Assembly (NCBI GenBank): GCA_964588995.1
Contig: CAZPQM010000003.1
Coordinates: 124,001-188,000, forward strand
Direction of reading: 5' to 3'
Length of the DNA: 64,000 bases
Origin: CAZPQM01 sp964588995
GTDB taxonomy: Bacteria > Pseudomonadota > Alphaproteobacteria > Rickettsiales > UBA8987
In this document: positions 1-8,172 of the stretch, piece after piece
Numbering within the stretch: the stretch's first letter is position 1
How the letters are laid out: every line of letters starts with the position of its first letter
Notes under the pieces: generated by a model
Told to the model about the DNA's origin: nothing
Database searches by the model: none
What the model saw: only the letters and a program-made list of their open reading frames with translations
Translations under genes and position numbers: made by a program

Positions 1-1000
1 CAAGCACGGTGGGCAGGCCAGTGCTTAATCGTTCCGCATAATCATCGAAACGCTGTATCGCATTTTGCAGCAGGCTTTGCGGGCTGATGATGCCTCGCGC
101 CAAAGCAGCCATAAAGGTGCGCTTATCGTTGAGGTATTTTTGCATTGCTGAAAGCTTGCGGCTTTGCAAATCGTAGACCAGCGCGAGCAATTCCTCCCGC
201 ACGGGAACCGCCATCTCCGCAGCCGCCGTGGGAGTGGGCGCACGCCGATCCGCCACATAGTCAATCAGCGTGGTGTCCGTCTCATGCCCCACCGCAGAAA
301 TGAGGGGTATGTCGGATTCAGCAGCGGCAAGCACGACCTCTTCCTCGTTGAAACACCAGAGATCCTCCAGCGAGCCACCCCCGCGCGCGACAATCAAGAC
401 ATCCGGCTTATCCGGCATTCGGTTAAAACCACGAATGGCGCGCGCGATCTGCTCCTTCGCGCCTTCACCCTGCACCAACACCGGCCAGACCTGCACATGC
501 ACAGGGAAACGGTCCGTCAGGCGGTGCAGAATGTCGCGGATGACGGCTCCGGTGGGTGAGGTAACAACTCCGATTTTGCGCGGTAGAAACGGCAGCGGCT
601 TTTTGCGTGCTTCATCAAATAACCCTTTGGCGGCGAGTTCTTTTTTGCGCTTTTCTAAGAGCGCCATCAATGCGCCTTCGCCGGCAATTTCCATCGAATC
701 AATAATGATCTGGTAGTTCGAGCGCCCGGCATAGGTCGAGATTTTGCCGGTAGCAACGACTTCCAGCCCATCTTCCGGCGCGAAGGTCAGCCGGCCGGAA
801 ACACCGCGCCAGATAATCGCGTTCAGCACGGATTTATCATCCTTCAGCGAAAAATAGAGATGCCCGCTGGCGGCGCGCTTGAACCCCGAAATCTCGCCGC
901 GCACTCGCACATGCGCAAAGCGCTCCTCCACGGTTTGCTTCAGCAGGCCAGAGAGTTCCGTTACCGAAAATTCCGGCTGGTTATGGGTGCGATCGGTCAT
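1..1000 (-). CDS. xseA: Exodeoxyribonuclease VII large subunit (partial, C-terminus beyond window)
   Basis: The large subunit of exonuclease VII degrades single-stranded DNA with XseB. The minus-strand frame is open from an ATG at 1000 to the window edge, giving 333 codons without a stop. It begins MTDRTHNQPEFSVTELSGLL, followed by an OB-fold-like region with VRVRGEISGFK and HLYFSLKDD (about residues 30-60), then the exonuclease core with GVVTSPTGAVIRDI, VLIVARGGGSLEDLW and SAVGHETDTTLID, all hallmarks of XseA. The C-terminal coiled-coil part is missing only because the window starts here. It is divergent from purD across a palindromic repeat. The assignment is secure. Confidence 0.96.
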   Translation of the reverse strand, partial: MTDRTHNQPEFSVTELSGLLKQTVEERFAHVRVRGEISGFKRAASGHLYFSLKDDKSVLNAIIWRGVSGRLTFAPEDGLEVVATGKISTYAGRSNYQIIIDSMEIAGEGALMALLEKRKKELAAKGLFDEARKKPLPFLPRKIGVVTSPTGAVIRDILHRLTDRFPVHVQVWPVLVQGEGAKEQIARAIRGFNRMPDKPDVLIVARGGGSLEDLWCFNEEEVVLAAAESDIPLISAVGHETDTTLIDYVADRRAPTPTAAAEMAVPVREELLALVYDLQSRKLSAMQKYLNDKRTFMAALARGIISPQSLLQNAIQRFDDYAERLSTGLPTVL

Positions 1001-1013
1001 AAATGCTCTAATT

Positions 1014-1086
1014 CGTCATACCGTGGCTTGATCAAGGTATCTAGTGCATATATAAACTAAGTTTCGCGGTCAAGCCGTGGAATGAC
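1014..1086. repeat. Dispersed palindromic repeat (GTCAT-CC-GGCTTGA family)
   Basis: The arms GTCATACCGTGGCTTGATCA (from 1016) and GGTCAAGCCGTGGAATGAC (ending at 1086) are imperfect inverted copies of each other around an AT-rich centre. The same arm pattern (GGCTTGACC and GGTCAAGCC) recurs at 3091-3162, so it belongs to a dispersed family. It fills the xseA-purD divergent intergenic space, so the promoters of either gene must lie within or beside it. Confidence 0.75.
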
Positions 1087-1098
1087 AAGGATAGGATT

Positions 1099-2385
1099 AT
1101 GAACATACTGATTATCGGTTCAGGCGGGCGGGAGCACGCGCTTATTCATGCGGCGAAGCGCTCCCCCATGGTGAAGCAGGTATTTGCCGCTCCGGGCAAT
1201 GGCGGCATACTTCAGGATGCAACGCTGGCGCCGATAGAGGTAAACGACCATCAGGCTGTAGTGGCGTGGTGCAAGGAGCAGGCGATTGATCTGGTGATTG
1301 TTGGGCCCGAAGCGCCGCTGGTCGATGGAATTGCCGATGCTTTGCGCGATGCGAAGATTCCGGTGTTCGGCCCCTCTAAAGCGGCGAGTGAGCTGGAAGG
1401 CTCCAAAGCGTTTATGAAGCGCATCGCGAAGGACTATAACGTGCCGACCGCTGCCTATGAGGTCTTTACCGAAAAGGCGGAAGCGCTGGCCTATGTGAAA
1501 AAGCAGGGCGCGCCGATTGTGGTCAAAACGGATGGACTGGCTGCCGGAAAGGGCGTGACCGTTGCCATGGATGAGGAAACCGCGCTGCATGCCGTGGAGG
1601 AATTTTTTGACGGTAAGTTCGGCGATGCCGGTAAAACGGTTGTCATTGAGGAGTTTCTGGACGGGGAAGAGGCGAGCTTCTTCGCGATTTGTGATGGCGC
1701 TAAGGCGGTTGCCTGTGGGTCCGCCCAAGACCATAAACGCGCTTATGACGGTGATCAGGGGCCTAACACCGGCGGCATGGGCACCTATTCCCCCACGCCA
1801 ATTGTCACGCAGGCTATGGAAGACGAGATCATGCAGACGATCATTCAGCCGACGCTTGACGGACTCGCGAAAGAGGGTAAGCCCTATAGCGGGTTTTTAT
1901 TTGCCGGGTTGATGATCAAAGACGGAGCTATCAAGCTGCTGGAGTTTAATATCCGCTTTGGCGATCCTGAAGCGCAGTCGATTCTGCCGCGCCTGAAGAC
2001 CGATATTGTGCCGCTATTGCTGGATGCCGCGAAGGGGCAGCTGGATGCGAATAGCACGGTTGAGTTCGCTAGCGAGACTGCACTCTGTGTGGTGATGGCG
2101 GCTAAAGGTTACCCAGCATCTTATAAAAAGGGTACGGAGATAAGGAGCCTCGTGAATGCGGCCAGCGAGTCGGATGTGACGATTTTCCACGCCGGAACGA
2201 AACAGGAAGGTGATAAGCTTCTTGCCGTGGGCGGGCGTGTGCTCGGCGTGACTGCGCTGGGTACAACGGTGGCCGAGGCACAGGCCAAAGCGTACGAAGC
2301 GGTGGATAAAATCGACTGGCCGGAAGGGTTCTGCCGCCGTGATATTGGCTGGCGGGCAATTGAACGACTTAAATTAGCCTCTTGA
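1099..2385 (+). CDS. purD: Phosphoribosylamine-glycine ligase (GAR synthetase)
   Basis: PurD joins 5-phosphoribosylamine and glycine using ATP, the second step of cytosolic purine synthesis. The 428-residue length is normal. The N-domain opens with NILIIGSGGREHAL (residues 2-15). The ATP-grasp core has VVKTDGLAAGKGV, NTGGMGTYSP and LEFNIRFGDPEAQ (about 280-293), the last holding metal and phosphate ligands. The ATG at 1099 has AAGGATAGG upstream. It is followed after 17 bases by a SCO1-like gene with an unrelated function, so any cotranscription is probably incidental. Confidence 0.98.
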   Translation: MNILIIGSGGREHALIHAAKRSPMVKQVFAAPGNGGILQDATLAPIEVNDHQAVVAWCKEQAIDLVIVGPEAPLVDGIADALRDAKIPVFGPSKAASELEGSKAFMKRIAKDYNVPTAAYEVFTEKAEALAYVKKQGAPIVVKTDGLAAGKGVTVAMDEETALHAVEEFFDGKFGDAGKTVVIEEFLDGEEASFFAICDGAKAVACGSAQDHKRAYDGDQGPNTGGMGTYSPTPIVTQAMEDEIMQTIIQPTLDGLAKEGKPYSGFLFAGLMIKDGAIKLLEFNIRFGDPEAQSILPRLKTDIVPLLLDAAKGQLDANSTVEFASETALCVVMAAKGYPASYKKGTEIRSLVNAASESDVTIFHAGTKQEGDKLLAVGGRVLGVTALGTTVAEAQAKAYEAVDKIDWPEGFCRRDIGWRAIERLKLAS

Positions 2386-2402
2386 AAGAAAAGGAACACA
2401 AC

Positions 2403-3032
2403 ATGAACAAAACTTTATTTATTATCATTGTCATAGCCGTTGCGGTGCTCGTGCTGCTGAATGTCGGGTTGGATCAATCCCGTAAGGCATCTACGCAGCA
2501 GACGACGGAAAATGTGAATGCAATAGCTGATGCCGGTGAAGTCAAAACCAAAGGGGAGGCAGCGATTGGCGGTAAATTCACGCTGATGAATACTGCGGGT
2601 GAGGAAGTCACTGAAGCGGCGCTACAGGAAAACTATTCGCTCGTGTTTTTCGGTTTTACTAACTGCCCGGCTATTTGCCCGACCGGGCTAACGACGGTAA
2701 CGAACGTGATGGAAGCGCTGAACAGCCCGGATAATCTGCAAGGGGTGTTCATCACGGTGGATGTTGAGCGCGATACGCAGGAGGTTATCAAGGCCTATCT
2801 GGAGAATTTCCACCCAAATATGATTGGCCTCACCGGTTCGGAAAAGCAACTCAAAACCGCACAGGAAGCCTATAAAGTCTATGCGAAGAAAATGGATACG
2901 CCGATGGGTGTGATGTATGACCACAGCGCGTTTATCTACCTGATGGGGCCGGACGGAAAATATATCACCCATTTCCGCCATAATCAGGCGACCGAGGAAG
3001 TGGTAGCGAAGCTGAACGAGGTGATGGGGTAG
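2403..3032 (+). CDS. SCO1/SenC/PrrC family copper protein
   Basis: SCO proteins are membrane-anchored thioredoxin-fold proteins that deliver copper to, or reduce, the CuA site of cytochrome oxidase. An N-terminal membrane segment (FIIIVIAVAVLVLLNVGL, about residues 5-22) places the domain in the periplasm. The copper motif CPAIC gives Cys88 and Cys92, and His174 in YDHSAFIYL is the third ligand. I chose the ATG at 2403, preceded by AAGGAAC, over the upstream TTG at 2382 that overlaps purD. The length (209 residues) fits the family. No oxidase genes are nearby. Confidence 0.93.
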   Translation: MNKTLFIIIVIAVAVLVLLNVGLDQSRKASTQQTTENVNAIADAGEVKTKGEAAIGGKFTLMNTAGEEVTEAALQENYSLVFFGFTNCPAICPTGLTTVTNVMEALNSPDNLQGVFITVDVERDTQEVIKAYLENFHPNMIGLTGSEKQLKTAQEAYKVYAKKMDTPMGVMYDHSAFIYLMGPDGKYITHFRHNQATEEVVAKLNEVMG

Positions 3033-3090
3033 GTTCGTCATGGCGAAGTACAACGTGCTGAAGCCATCTCGTGCATGCTTTCCTCTATTT

Positions 3091-3400
3091 TACCCGGGCT
3101 TGACCCGGGTATCTAGCTCAGTTTGAGGCGGTGAAGACCCTCTGGTCAAGCCCGAGGGAGGCAGGATGGCACGTCATTGCGAGGCGTGAAACGACGAAGC
3201 AATCTGGTTCGGCTCGGTATTTGTGGCCTGAGATGACGTCGCCTTCGGCTCGTCATGACGATGCTATTTTCCCGTCATTGCGAGCGACCAGAGGGAGCGC
3301 GGCAATCTTGTGCCACTTGCCTGAGACGGCTACGGCGTTTACACGCCTCGCCGTGACGATACCAGATGCCTGAGATCGCTACACGACGCTCGCGATGTTA
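3091..3400. repeat. Block of nested dispersed palindromic repeats between the sco-like gene and aat
   Basis: This stretch of about 310 bases holds no credible gene. It is packed with short palindromic units: a GGCTTGACC/GGTCAAGCC pair (3091-3162), CGTCATTGCGAG...GCAATCT (3172-3207 and 3273-3308), GATGACGTCGCCTTCGGCTC (from 3232), GAGACGGCTACGGCG...CGCCTCGCCGTGACG (about 3323-3358) and CCTGAGATCGCT...CGCGATG (about 3368-3397). The part at 3232-3310 is nearly identical to 4109-4187, on the other side of aat. An 80-codon open frame here is repeat-encoded and is not called. Confidence 0.8.
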
Positions 3401-3407
3401 GGTTCCC

Positions 3408-3989
3408 TTAGACCAGAGCCGCTTTCAGCAAGATCATATATTCCTCATGGCTGATTTCAACAGCGCCGAACTGGGTTAAATGCGGGTTGATAAACTGCGT
3501 ATCCAGCAGGGTATAGCCACGTGCTTCCAGCCATTCCACCAGCGCAATCAGCGCGATTTTGCTCGCGTTACTGACATGTGAGAACATACTCTCGCCGAAA
3601 TAAGCGCGGCCAAGTGTTACGCCGTATAAACCGCCAACAAGCCTGTTGTCTTTATAGCACTCAACCGAATGCGCATGCCCCATCTGATGCAGCGCGCTAT
3701 AAGCCTCGATAATCTCCGCGTTGATCCAGGTGTCACGCCGTTCCGGGCGACTAGCCGCACAGGCCTCGATCACCTGCCGAAAGGCCGTATCGTAGCGAAT
3801 TTCAAAAGTGCCCTTACGGTATAGCCGAGCCAGTTTCTTTGGGATGTGAAACGCATCCAGCGGGATGATGCCTCGCCGTTTCGGCAGGTAGAAATGAACC
3901 TCGCTCGCATCTGCACTATCGGCCATGGGAAAGGCACCCTGCGCATAGGCGTGCAGTAATAGCTCAGTTGTGAGTGCGGGTGAGGACAT
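3408..3989 (-). CDS. aat: Leucyl/phenylalanyl-tRNA-protein transferase
   Basis: Aat transfers Leu or Phe from aminoacyl-tRNA to proteins with N-terminal Arg or Lys, marking them for ClpS-ClpAP degradation in the cytosol. The 193-residue product starts ELLLHAYAQGAFPMAD and contains RRGIIPLDAFHIPK, VGGLYGVTLGRAYFGESMFS and LLDTQFINPHLTQFGA, the typical Aat motifs. It is shorter than the E. coli protein, as is common for alphaproteobacterial members. The gene stands alone between two copies of a nearly identical repeat segment (3232-3310 and 4109-4187), which could mediate its deletion or amplification. Confidence 0.95.
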   Translation of the reverse strand: MSSPALTTELLLHAYAQGAFPMADSADASEVHFYLPKRRGIIPLDAFHIPKKLARLYRKGTFEIRYDTAFRQVIEACAASRPERRDTWINAEIIEAYSALHQMGHAHSVECYKDNRLVGGLYGVTLGRAYFGESMFSHVSNASKIALIALVEWLEARGYTLLDTQFINPHLTQFGAVEISHEEYMILLKAALV

Positions 3990-4108
3990 AGGCTAATTAT
4001 TTACAGTATTGTAGGGTGTATCTGGGAGTTTTTTTCCAAGGTAAAGGGTACCCTGCCATAGTTCAGTAAAATACCTGTGGTAGCAGTGTCCTTCATGGGG
4101 AATGTTGT

Positions 4109-4230
4109 GATGACGTCGCCTTCGGCTCGTCATGACGATGTTATTTTCCCGTCATTGCGAGCGACCAGAGGGAGCGCGGCAATCTTTTGTAACTTGGCAG
4201 AGATCGCTTCACTTCGTTCGCGATGACGAT
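4109..4230. repeat. Second copy of the repeat block flanking aat
   Basis: Bases 4109-4187 repeat 3232-3310 in direct orientation almost exactly (GATGACGTCGCCTTCGGCTC, then CGTCATTGCGAGCGACCAGA and GCGCGGCAATCTT). They are followed by a GAGATCGCTTCACTTCGTTC...CGCGATGACG unit. The segment from 3990 to 4108 between aat and this block shows no gene or RNA that I recognise. Confidence 0.8.
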
Positions 4231-4236
4231 GTTTTT

Positions 4237-4902
4237 TTACTCCTTCAGCATGCGCACATCATCGGTCATGATGCCGGTAGCGTGGCATTTTTTAGCATGC
4301 TTGATCTGATTGATAGTATTGGCTGTCCAGACAAAGACATCCAGTTCCAGTTCAGTAGCGAGCGCCGTCATAGCGGGGGTCACGATGTCGACTTGAGGGT
4401 TGATGGCGCTTAAGCGCAAATCGAGCTGCGCTTCCTCAATATCGATCGGTTGTTTGAAGCTAAGCCCAACCGGAATATGAAAGTCATAATCTTTCACCGC
4501 GCGCAGTATATCCGCTTCAAAACTGATAATGACCAGCTGTTCATATAGCGATTCGGCCGCGTACTTCTTCAGCAATTCACAGGTGGGTAGGGTGGCGTCG
4601 ACGGACTTCACTTCGATTAGCAGGAGCGCTTTGCCGTAAAACGCCTGCAGCACCTCCCCCAGAGAGGGTATATGCTTTTTCACATCGTTCCAGTGAGCGT
4701 CGGCAACCGCGCCTTTCAATGGAGTCGTTCGGTTGAGGTCATCATCATGCAAAATAACCGGTACGCCATCTTTAGTCGTTCGAACATCAAATTCCAGCCC
4801 GTTAGCCCCATACTCGACAGCAGCATGAAAGCTATCCATCGTATTTTCAGCATGTAATGCAGGAATGCCGCGGTGACCTATTTTATAGCGTGTACTTTCC
4901 AT
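4237..4902 (-). CDS. ugpQ: Glycerophosphodiester phosphodiesterase (UgpQ-type)
   Basis: It probably hydrolyses glycerophosphodiesters from phospholipid turnover to glycerol-3-phosphate and an alcohol. The 221-residue protein has the catalytic pair of the family: GHRGIPALHAENTMDSF (about residues 9-25, His and Arg with Glu-Asn) and LEFDVRTTKDGVPVILHDD (about 36-54, Glu/Asp metal ligands and second His). Other conserved parts are LLIEVKSVD and the C-terminal VFVWTANT. No signal peptide is visible, so it should be cytosolic. It lies 18 bases downstream of aroQ on the same strand. Confidence 0.93.
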   Translation of the reverse strand: MESTRYKIGHRGIPALHAENTMDSFHAAVEYGANGLEFDVRTTKDGVPVILHDDDLNRTTPLKGAVADAHWNDVKKHIPSLGEVLQAFYGKALLLIEVKSVDATLPTCELLKKYAAESLYEQLVIISFEADILRAVKDYDFHIPVGLSFKQPIDIEEAQLDLRLSAINPQVDIVTPAMTALATELELDVFVWTANTINQIKHAKKCHATGIMTDDVRMLKE

Positions 4903-4920
4903 GGCGTGCTCGTTAATCCG

Positions 4921-5352
4921 TCAGAGTAAATCCTTCATCGCATAAAGGGCGTGCTTATAGCCGTTAATCCCCAGTCCGCAGATAATGCCCGTAGCCACCG
5001 GCGATACGTAGGAAGTGTGGCGGAAGGGCTCCCGGTTATAGATATTGGATATATGCAGCTCGATAATGGGTAGCTGCAAAGTTTTTAGGGCATCGTGAAT
5101 CGCGATTGAGGTGTGGGTATAGGCTGCAGCGTTGAGAATCAGCCCGTCATAGCTGCCATCGGCCTGCTGAATAGCCTCGATTAACTCACTTTCCGCATTG
5201 CTTTGCTGACAGGTAACGGTAATCCCCAGCTCGCCCGCCGTGTCGTTGCAGAGCGTCTCAATATCCTGCAGGCTGGCCGAGCCGTAAATCTCCGGCTCAC
5301 GCTTGCCCAGCATGTTGAGATTCGGGCCATTCAGTACGAGAATATGTGCCAT
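4921..5352 (-). CDS. aroQ: 3-dehydroquinate dehydratase, type II
   Basis: The enzyme converts 3-dehydroquinate to 3-dehydroshikimate, step three of the shikimate pathway, as a cytosolic dodecamer. The 143-residue protein carries the type II motifs HILVLNGPNLNMLGKREPEI (Asn and catalytic Tyr region), GLILNAAAYTHTSIAIHDAL (active-site Asn and His), PIIELHISNIYNREPFR and GLGINGYKHAL. Its length matches the family. It is divergent from thiS over an 81-base spacer. Confidence 0.97.
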   Translation of the reverse strand: MAHILVLNGPNLNMLGKREPEIYGSASLQDIETLCNDTAGELGITVTCQQSNAESELIEAIQQADGSYDGLILNAAAYTHTSIAIHDALKTLQLPIIELHISNIYNREPFRHTSYVSPVATGIICGLGINGYKHALYAMKDLL

Positions 5353-5433
5353 CTGTCCTTGTATATATCGCCTGTTATGCGTATCTTATAGTACACGCTG
5401 AATCGCGTTATACAACTTAATTTAGGCTTAGTT

Positions 5434-5637
5434 ATGGTAACTATCACCTTAAATGGCGAGAAAAAGATATTACAGCAACCCATCACCGTGCAGGAGCTGG
5501 TGGAAGAGTTAAAACTCGATGTCAGGAAAATTGCGATTGAACGTAATCTTGAGATTGTCAGCCGCCCGGTATACGACCAAACGGCACTGCAAGACGGCGA
5601 CGAAGTTGAGATCGTGCATTTTATCGGCGGCGGATGA
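5434..5637 (+). CDS. thiS: Thiamine biosynthesis sulfur carrier protein ThiS
   Basis: This 67-residue ubiquitin-like protein carries sulfur as a C-terminal thiocarboxylate for thiazole formation. It starts MVTITLNGEKKILQQPITVQ and ends DGDEVEIVHFIGGG. The required Gly-Gly terminus is present, here with a third glycine. The family is normally 65-70 residues. thiG follows 46 bases downstream in the same orientation. No TPP riboswitch is visible in the 81 bases upstream. Confidence 0.95.
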   Translation: MVTITLNGEKKILQQPITVQELVEELKLDVRKIAIERNLEIVSRPVYDQTALQDGDEVEIVHFIGGG

Positions 5638-5683
5638 TGGGGAGTTCAGCCCGTACGAACCAAAAAACAGGATTTTAAGCACC

Positions 5684-6562
5684 ATGCCGAAAGACGATTC
5701 GAAAGTGATTAATATTCATCGACCAAACAAGGATGAGGATCAATTCCTCCCCATGTTGTCGGGTGCACAATTGCCGGTTCCGGTGCATGAAGGCGACTAT
5801 TTTACGCTGGCCGGGCGCGCCTTTTATTCCCGCCTGCTGGTCGGCACGGGTAAGTACCGCGACTTTGGAGAAACGCAACGTGCGATTGAGGCCTCCGGCG
5901 CGGAGATCGTCACTGTGGCCGTGCGCCGGGTAAATCTTGGAGACGGGGATGGCGAGATGCTGCAGGATTACATCGATCCTGAAAAATACACCTACCTCCC
6001 GAATACGGCCGGATGCTATACGGCGGAAGAAGCGGTCCGTACCCTGCGCCTCGCAAGGGAAGCGGGGGGCTGGAACCTCGTGAAGCTGGAAGTGATCGGT
6101 GATAAACATACGCTCTATCCGGATGTGATAGAAACGGTGAAGGCGGCGCGTATTCTGGTCGAAGAAGGGTTTGATGTGATGGCCTACACCACCGATGACC
6201 CGCTGATTGCCAGGGAGCTCGAGGATATTGGCTGCTGCGCGATTATGCCGCTCGGCGCACCGATTGGTTCTGGTCTAGGTATTCAGAATCCGCTCAATAT
6301 CCGCCTGATCGTCGAGCAATCCAACGTGCCGGTGCTGGTCGATGCCGGTGTGGGAACGGCGTCCGATGCGGCGATTGCGATGGAGCTTGGCTGCGATGCC
6401 GTGTTGATCAATACGGCGATTGCCGAAGCGCGCGAGCCGGTGTTGATGGCGCATGCGATGCGTGCAGCGGTTGAAGCGGGCAGGGCGGCCTACCTGGCCG
6501 GGCGGATGCCGAAAAAAATGTCGGCGGATCCGTCTTCGCCAATCGATGGCGTTATAGGATAG
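5684..6562 (+). CDS. thiG: Thiazole synthase
   Basis: ThiG condenses 1-deoxyxylulose-5-phosphate, dehydroglycine and ThiS-borne sulfur into the thiazole phosphate of thiamine. From the ATG at 5684 the protein is 292 residues. The family core (about 255 residues) begins at FTLAGRAFYSRLLVGTGKYR, so there is an N-terminal extension of about 30 residues. A second ATG at 5753 would shorten it. Motifs are SGAEIVTVAVRRVN, LPNTAGCYTAEEAVRTLRLA, NLVKLEVIGDK (Schiff-base Lys), IMPLGAPIGSGLGI and PVLVDAGVGTASDAA. It pairs with thiS just upstream. Confidence 0.95.
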   Translation: MPKDDSKVINIHRPNKDEDQFLPMLSGAQLPVPVHEGDYFTLAGRAFYSRLLVGTGKYRDFGETQRAIEASGAEIVTVAVRRVNLGDGDGEMLQDYIDPEKYTYLPNTAGCYTAEEAVRTLRLAREAGGWNLVKLEVIGDKHTLYPDVIETVKAARILVEEGFDVMAYTTDDPLIARELEDIGCCAIMPLGAPIGSGLGIQNPLNIRLIVEQSNVPVLVDAGVGTASDAAIAMELGCDAVLINTAIAEAREPVLMAHAMRAAVEAGRAAYLAGRMPKKMSADPSSPIDGVIG

Positions 6563-6649
6563 TGTGACTTTTCAGCATGGTGCGGCAATGATTTGCTTGC
6601 AGCTACATTCTTAGCTTCGCAGCACTACCATTTTCTGTATAGTTATCCC

Positions 6650-8164
6650 ATGAACCGGATATTTCAGGCTTTATTTACCGAATGGTCGCGCTTCAATAAG
6701 CGTGTTATGTTTCTGACGCTGCTGGGGATAGCACTGTTTCGCTTTTATTTTATCTCTTCCGGTAGCTATGCGACCACGTTCCCGATAACCTTTGATGAAG
6801 CGAAATTCTGGATCTGGTCGCACTATTGGGATTGGGGTTATTTCTCACGTCCGCCGATGACGGCCTGGCTGCTCGGCCTCTTCACGGAAGTTTGCGGCCA
6901 TGCGCTCTTCTGTATTAAAAGCCCCGCCGTTATCGCACACGGGGTGACGGCTTATATCGTTTACCTGATTACGAACCACCTTGCAGGCGACGATCGGACC
7001 GCTTTCTGGGCCGGGGTGGTCTACATGACGTTACCTGGCGTATCGCTCTCGTCCACCTTTTTAACCACCGATGTGTTTCTTCTGATGTTCTGGGCGTTGG
7101 CACTGCATGCGTTTATCCATGCGTTGAATGATGATGAGGACCGCTGGTGGCTTCTTTTAGGGGTGTGGACGGGGCTGGGACTGCTCTCCAAATATACGAT
7201 GGTGCTGTTCCCCCTCTCCTGCATCGTCTACATGGCGCTCTCCCGTATGAACCGAATTGAGCTGGTGCGTCCGCGTTTTTGGATTGCGATGACACTGGCC
7301 ATCGTGATTTTCTCACCGAATTACATGTGGAATGCGCTTTATGCCTATTCCAGTTTGGAACGTGTCTTCACCGTCGTGTTTTCCGGAGAGATTACGATGC
7401 ATCTGAATTCGCTGGGGAATTTCTTGCTGACGCAATTCGCCCTGTTCGGCCCGGCCACCTTTACGCTGCTTATTCTTGTGATCGGCCGCTTTTTTCGTAC
7501 GCATGAAGATTCATTTGTTAAGGTGGGTTTCAGTTTTGTGGTCCCTCTGCTGCTTGTTGCCCTGACTATCGGCTTGCTCTACGGGGCGAAAGCGCACTGG
7601 GCGGCACCAGTCTATATCGCAGCGACCTTCTGGATAGTTTCATTGGCATTTAAAGAAGACAGGGTATGGATTATCAAATTATCCGTTATGTTGCACGTCA
7701 TTATCATGCTGCTATATCTGCATATTCATCTGTTAATTGTTGCGTTTAATTTTCCGAATCCGTTTGCGCGCTATTACCCATGGGCTGCGCTGCAACCGCT
7801 AGCGCTGGAATCTCTGACGCAACATCCGAACTCGGTGTTGATTGCCGATGATTACCGTACCATTTCCATGCTGGCCTATAGCTTACGTCAGCCCGACGGC
7901 ACACCGTACCCGGTACAGAAATGGTTTATCGATGGGGAGCCGCAGGATCATTTTGACCTTACCACCCAGATTGATCTTTACCGTAATTTCAATATGATTC
8001 TGATCACCGAGTCGTCGGATCTCACCGAGTATCAACCTTATTTTGCCTCGATAGAACCGATCGCCTCTCGCGATTTGTTTGGCAGGCGTTTTACCAGCTA
8101 CCATTTAGTAGATTTTGCCGGTTTCGGAGAGGAGACTCCGCCGGAGCTGGAAGAAAATGAATGA
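6650..8164 (+). CDS. Glycosyltransferase family 39-type membrane protein
   Basis: It is probably a polyprenol-phosphate-sugar dependent transferase of the PMT/ArnT fold, acting at the periplasmic face on lipid or glycan acceptors. The 504-residue product has about a dozen hydrophobic segments. The first periplasmic loop has ITFDEAKFWIW and WGYFSRPPMTAWLLG, matching the acidic catalytic motif and the Arg-Pro-Pro motif of the family. I chose the ATG at 6650 (MNRIFQALF) instead of a TTG at 6593. The C-terminal 130 residues are soluble and lack a recognised domain. The acceptor cannot be told from sequence. Confidence 0.8.
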   Translation: MNRIFQALFTEWSRFNKRVMFLTLLGIALFRFYFISSGSYATTFPITFDEAKFWIWSHYWDWGYFSRPPMTAWLLGLFTEVCGHALFCIKSPAVIAHGVTAYIVYLITNHLAGDDRTAFWAGVVYMTLPGVSLSSTFLTTDVFLLMFWALALHAFIHALNDDEDRWWLLLGVWTGLGLLSKYTMVLFPLSCIVYMALSRMNRIELVRPRFWIAMTLAIVIFSPNYMWNALYAYSSLERVFTVVFSGEITMHLNSLGNFLLTQFALFGPATFTLLILVIGRFFRTHEDSFVKVGFSFVVPLLLVALTIGLLYGAKAHWAAPVYIAATFWIVSLAFKEDRVWIIKLSVMLHVIIMLLYLHIHLLIVAFNFPNPFARYYPWAALQPLALESLTQHPNSVLIADDYRTISMLAYSLRQPDGTPYPVQKWFIDGEPQDHFDLTTQIDLYRNFNMILITESSDLTEYQPYFASIEPIASRDLFGRRFTSYHLVDFAGFGEETPPELEENE

Positions 8165-8172
8165 AAGCGCAG

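Noticed and set aside
3166..3180. Sigma-54-like sequence TGGCACGTCATTGCG
   Set aside because: The spacing between TGGCACG and TTGC is three bases instead of four, it is partly made by the CATTGCGAG repeat, and no fitting gene follows.
3131..3373. 80-codon plus-strand open frame
   Set aside because: It reads through several dispersed palindromic repeats, has no ribosome site, and its translation matches repeat-derived peptides only.
5353..5433. Possible TPP riboswitch before thiS-thiG
   Set aside because: The spacer is only 81 bases and is shared with divergent aroQ. None of the conserved TPP-aptamer motifs is present.
5519..5683. N-terminal extension of thiG overlapping thiS
   Set aside because: The extra 55 residues are an out-of-frame reading of thiS. 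The ATG at 5684 gives a protein with the ThiG core and a plausible extension.
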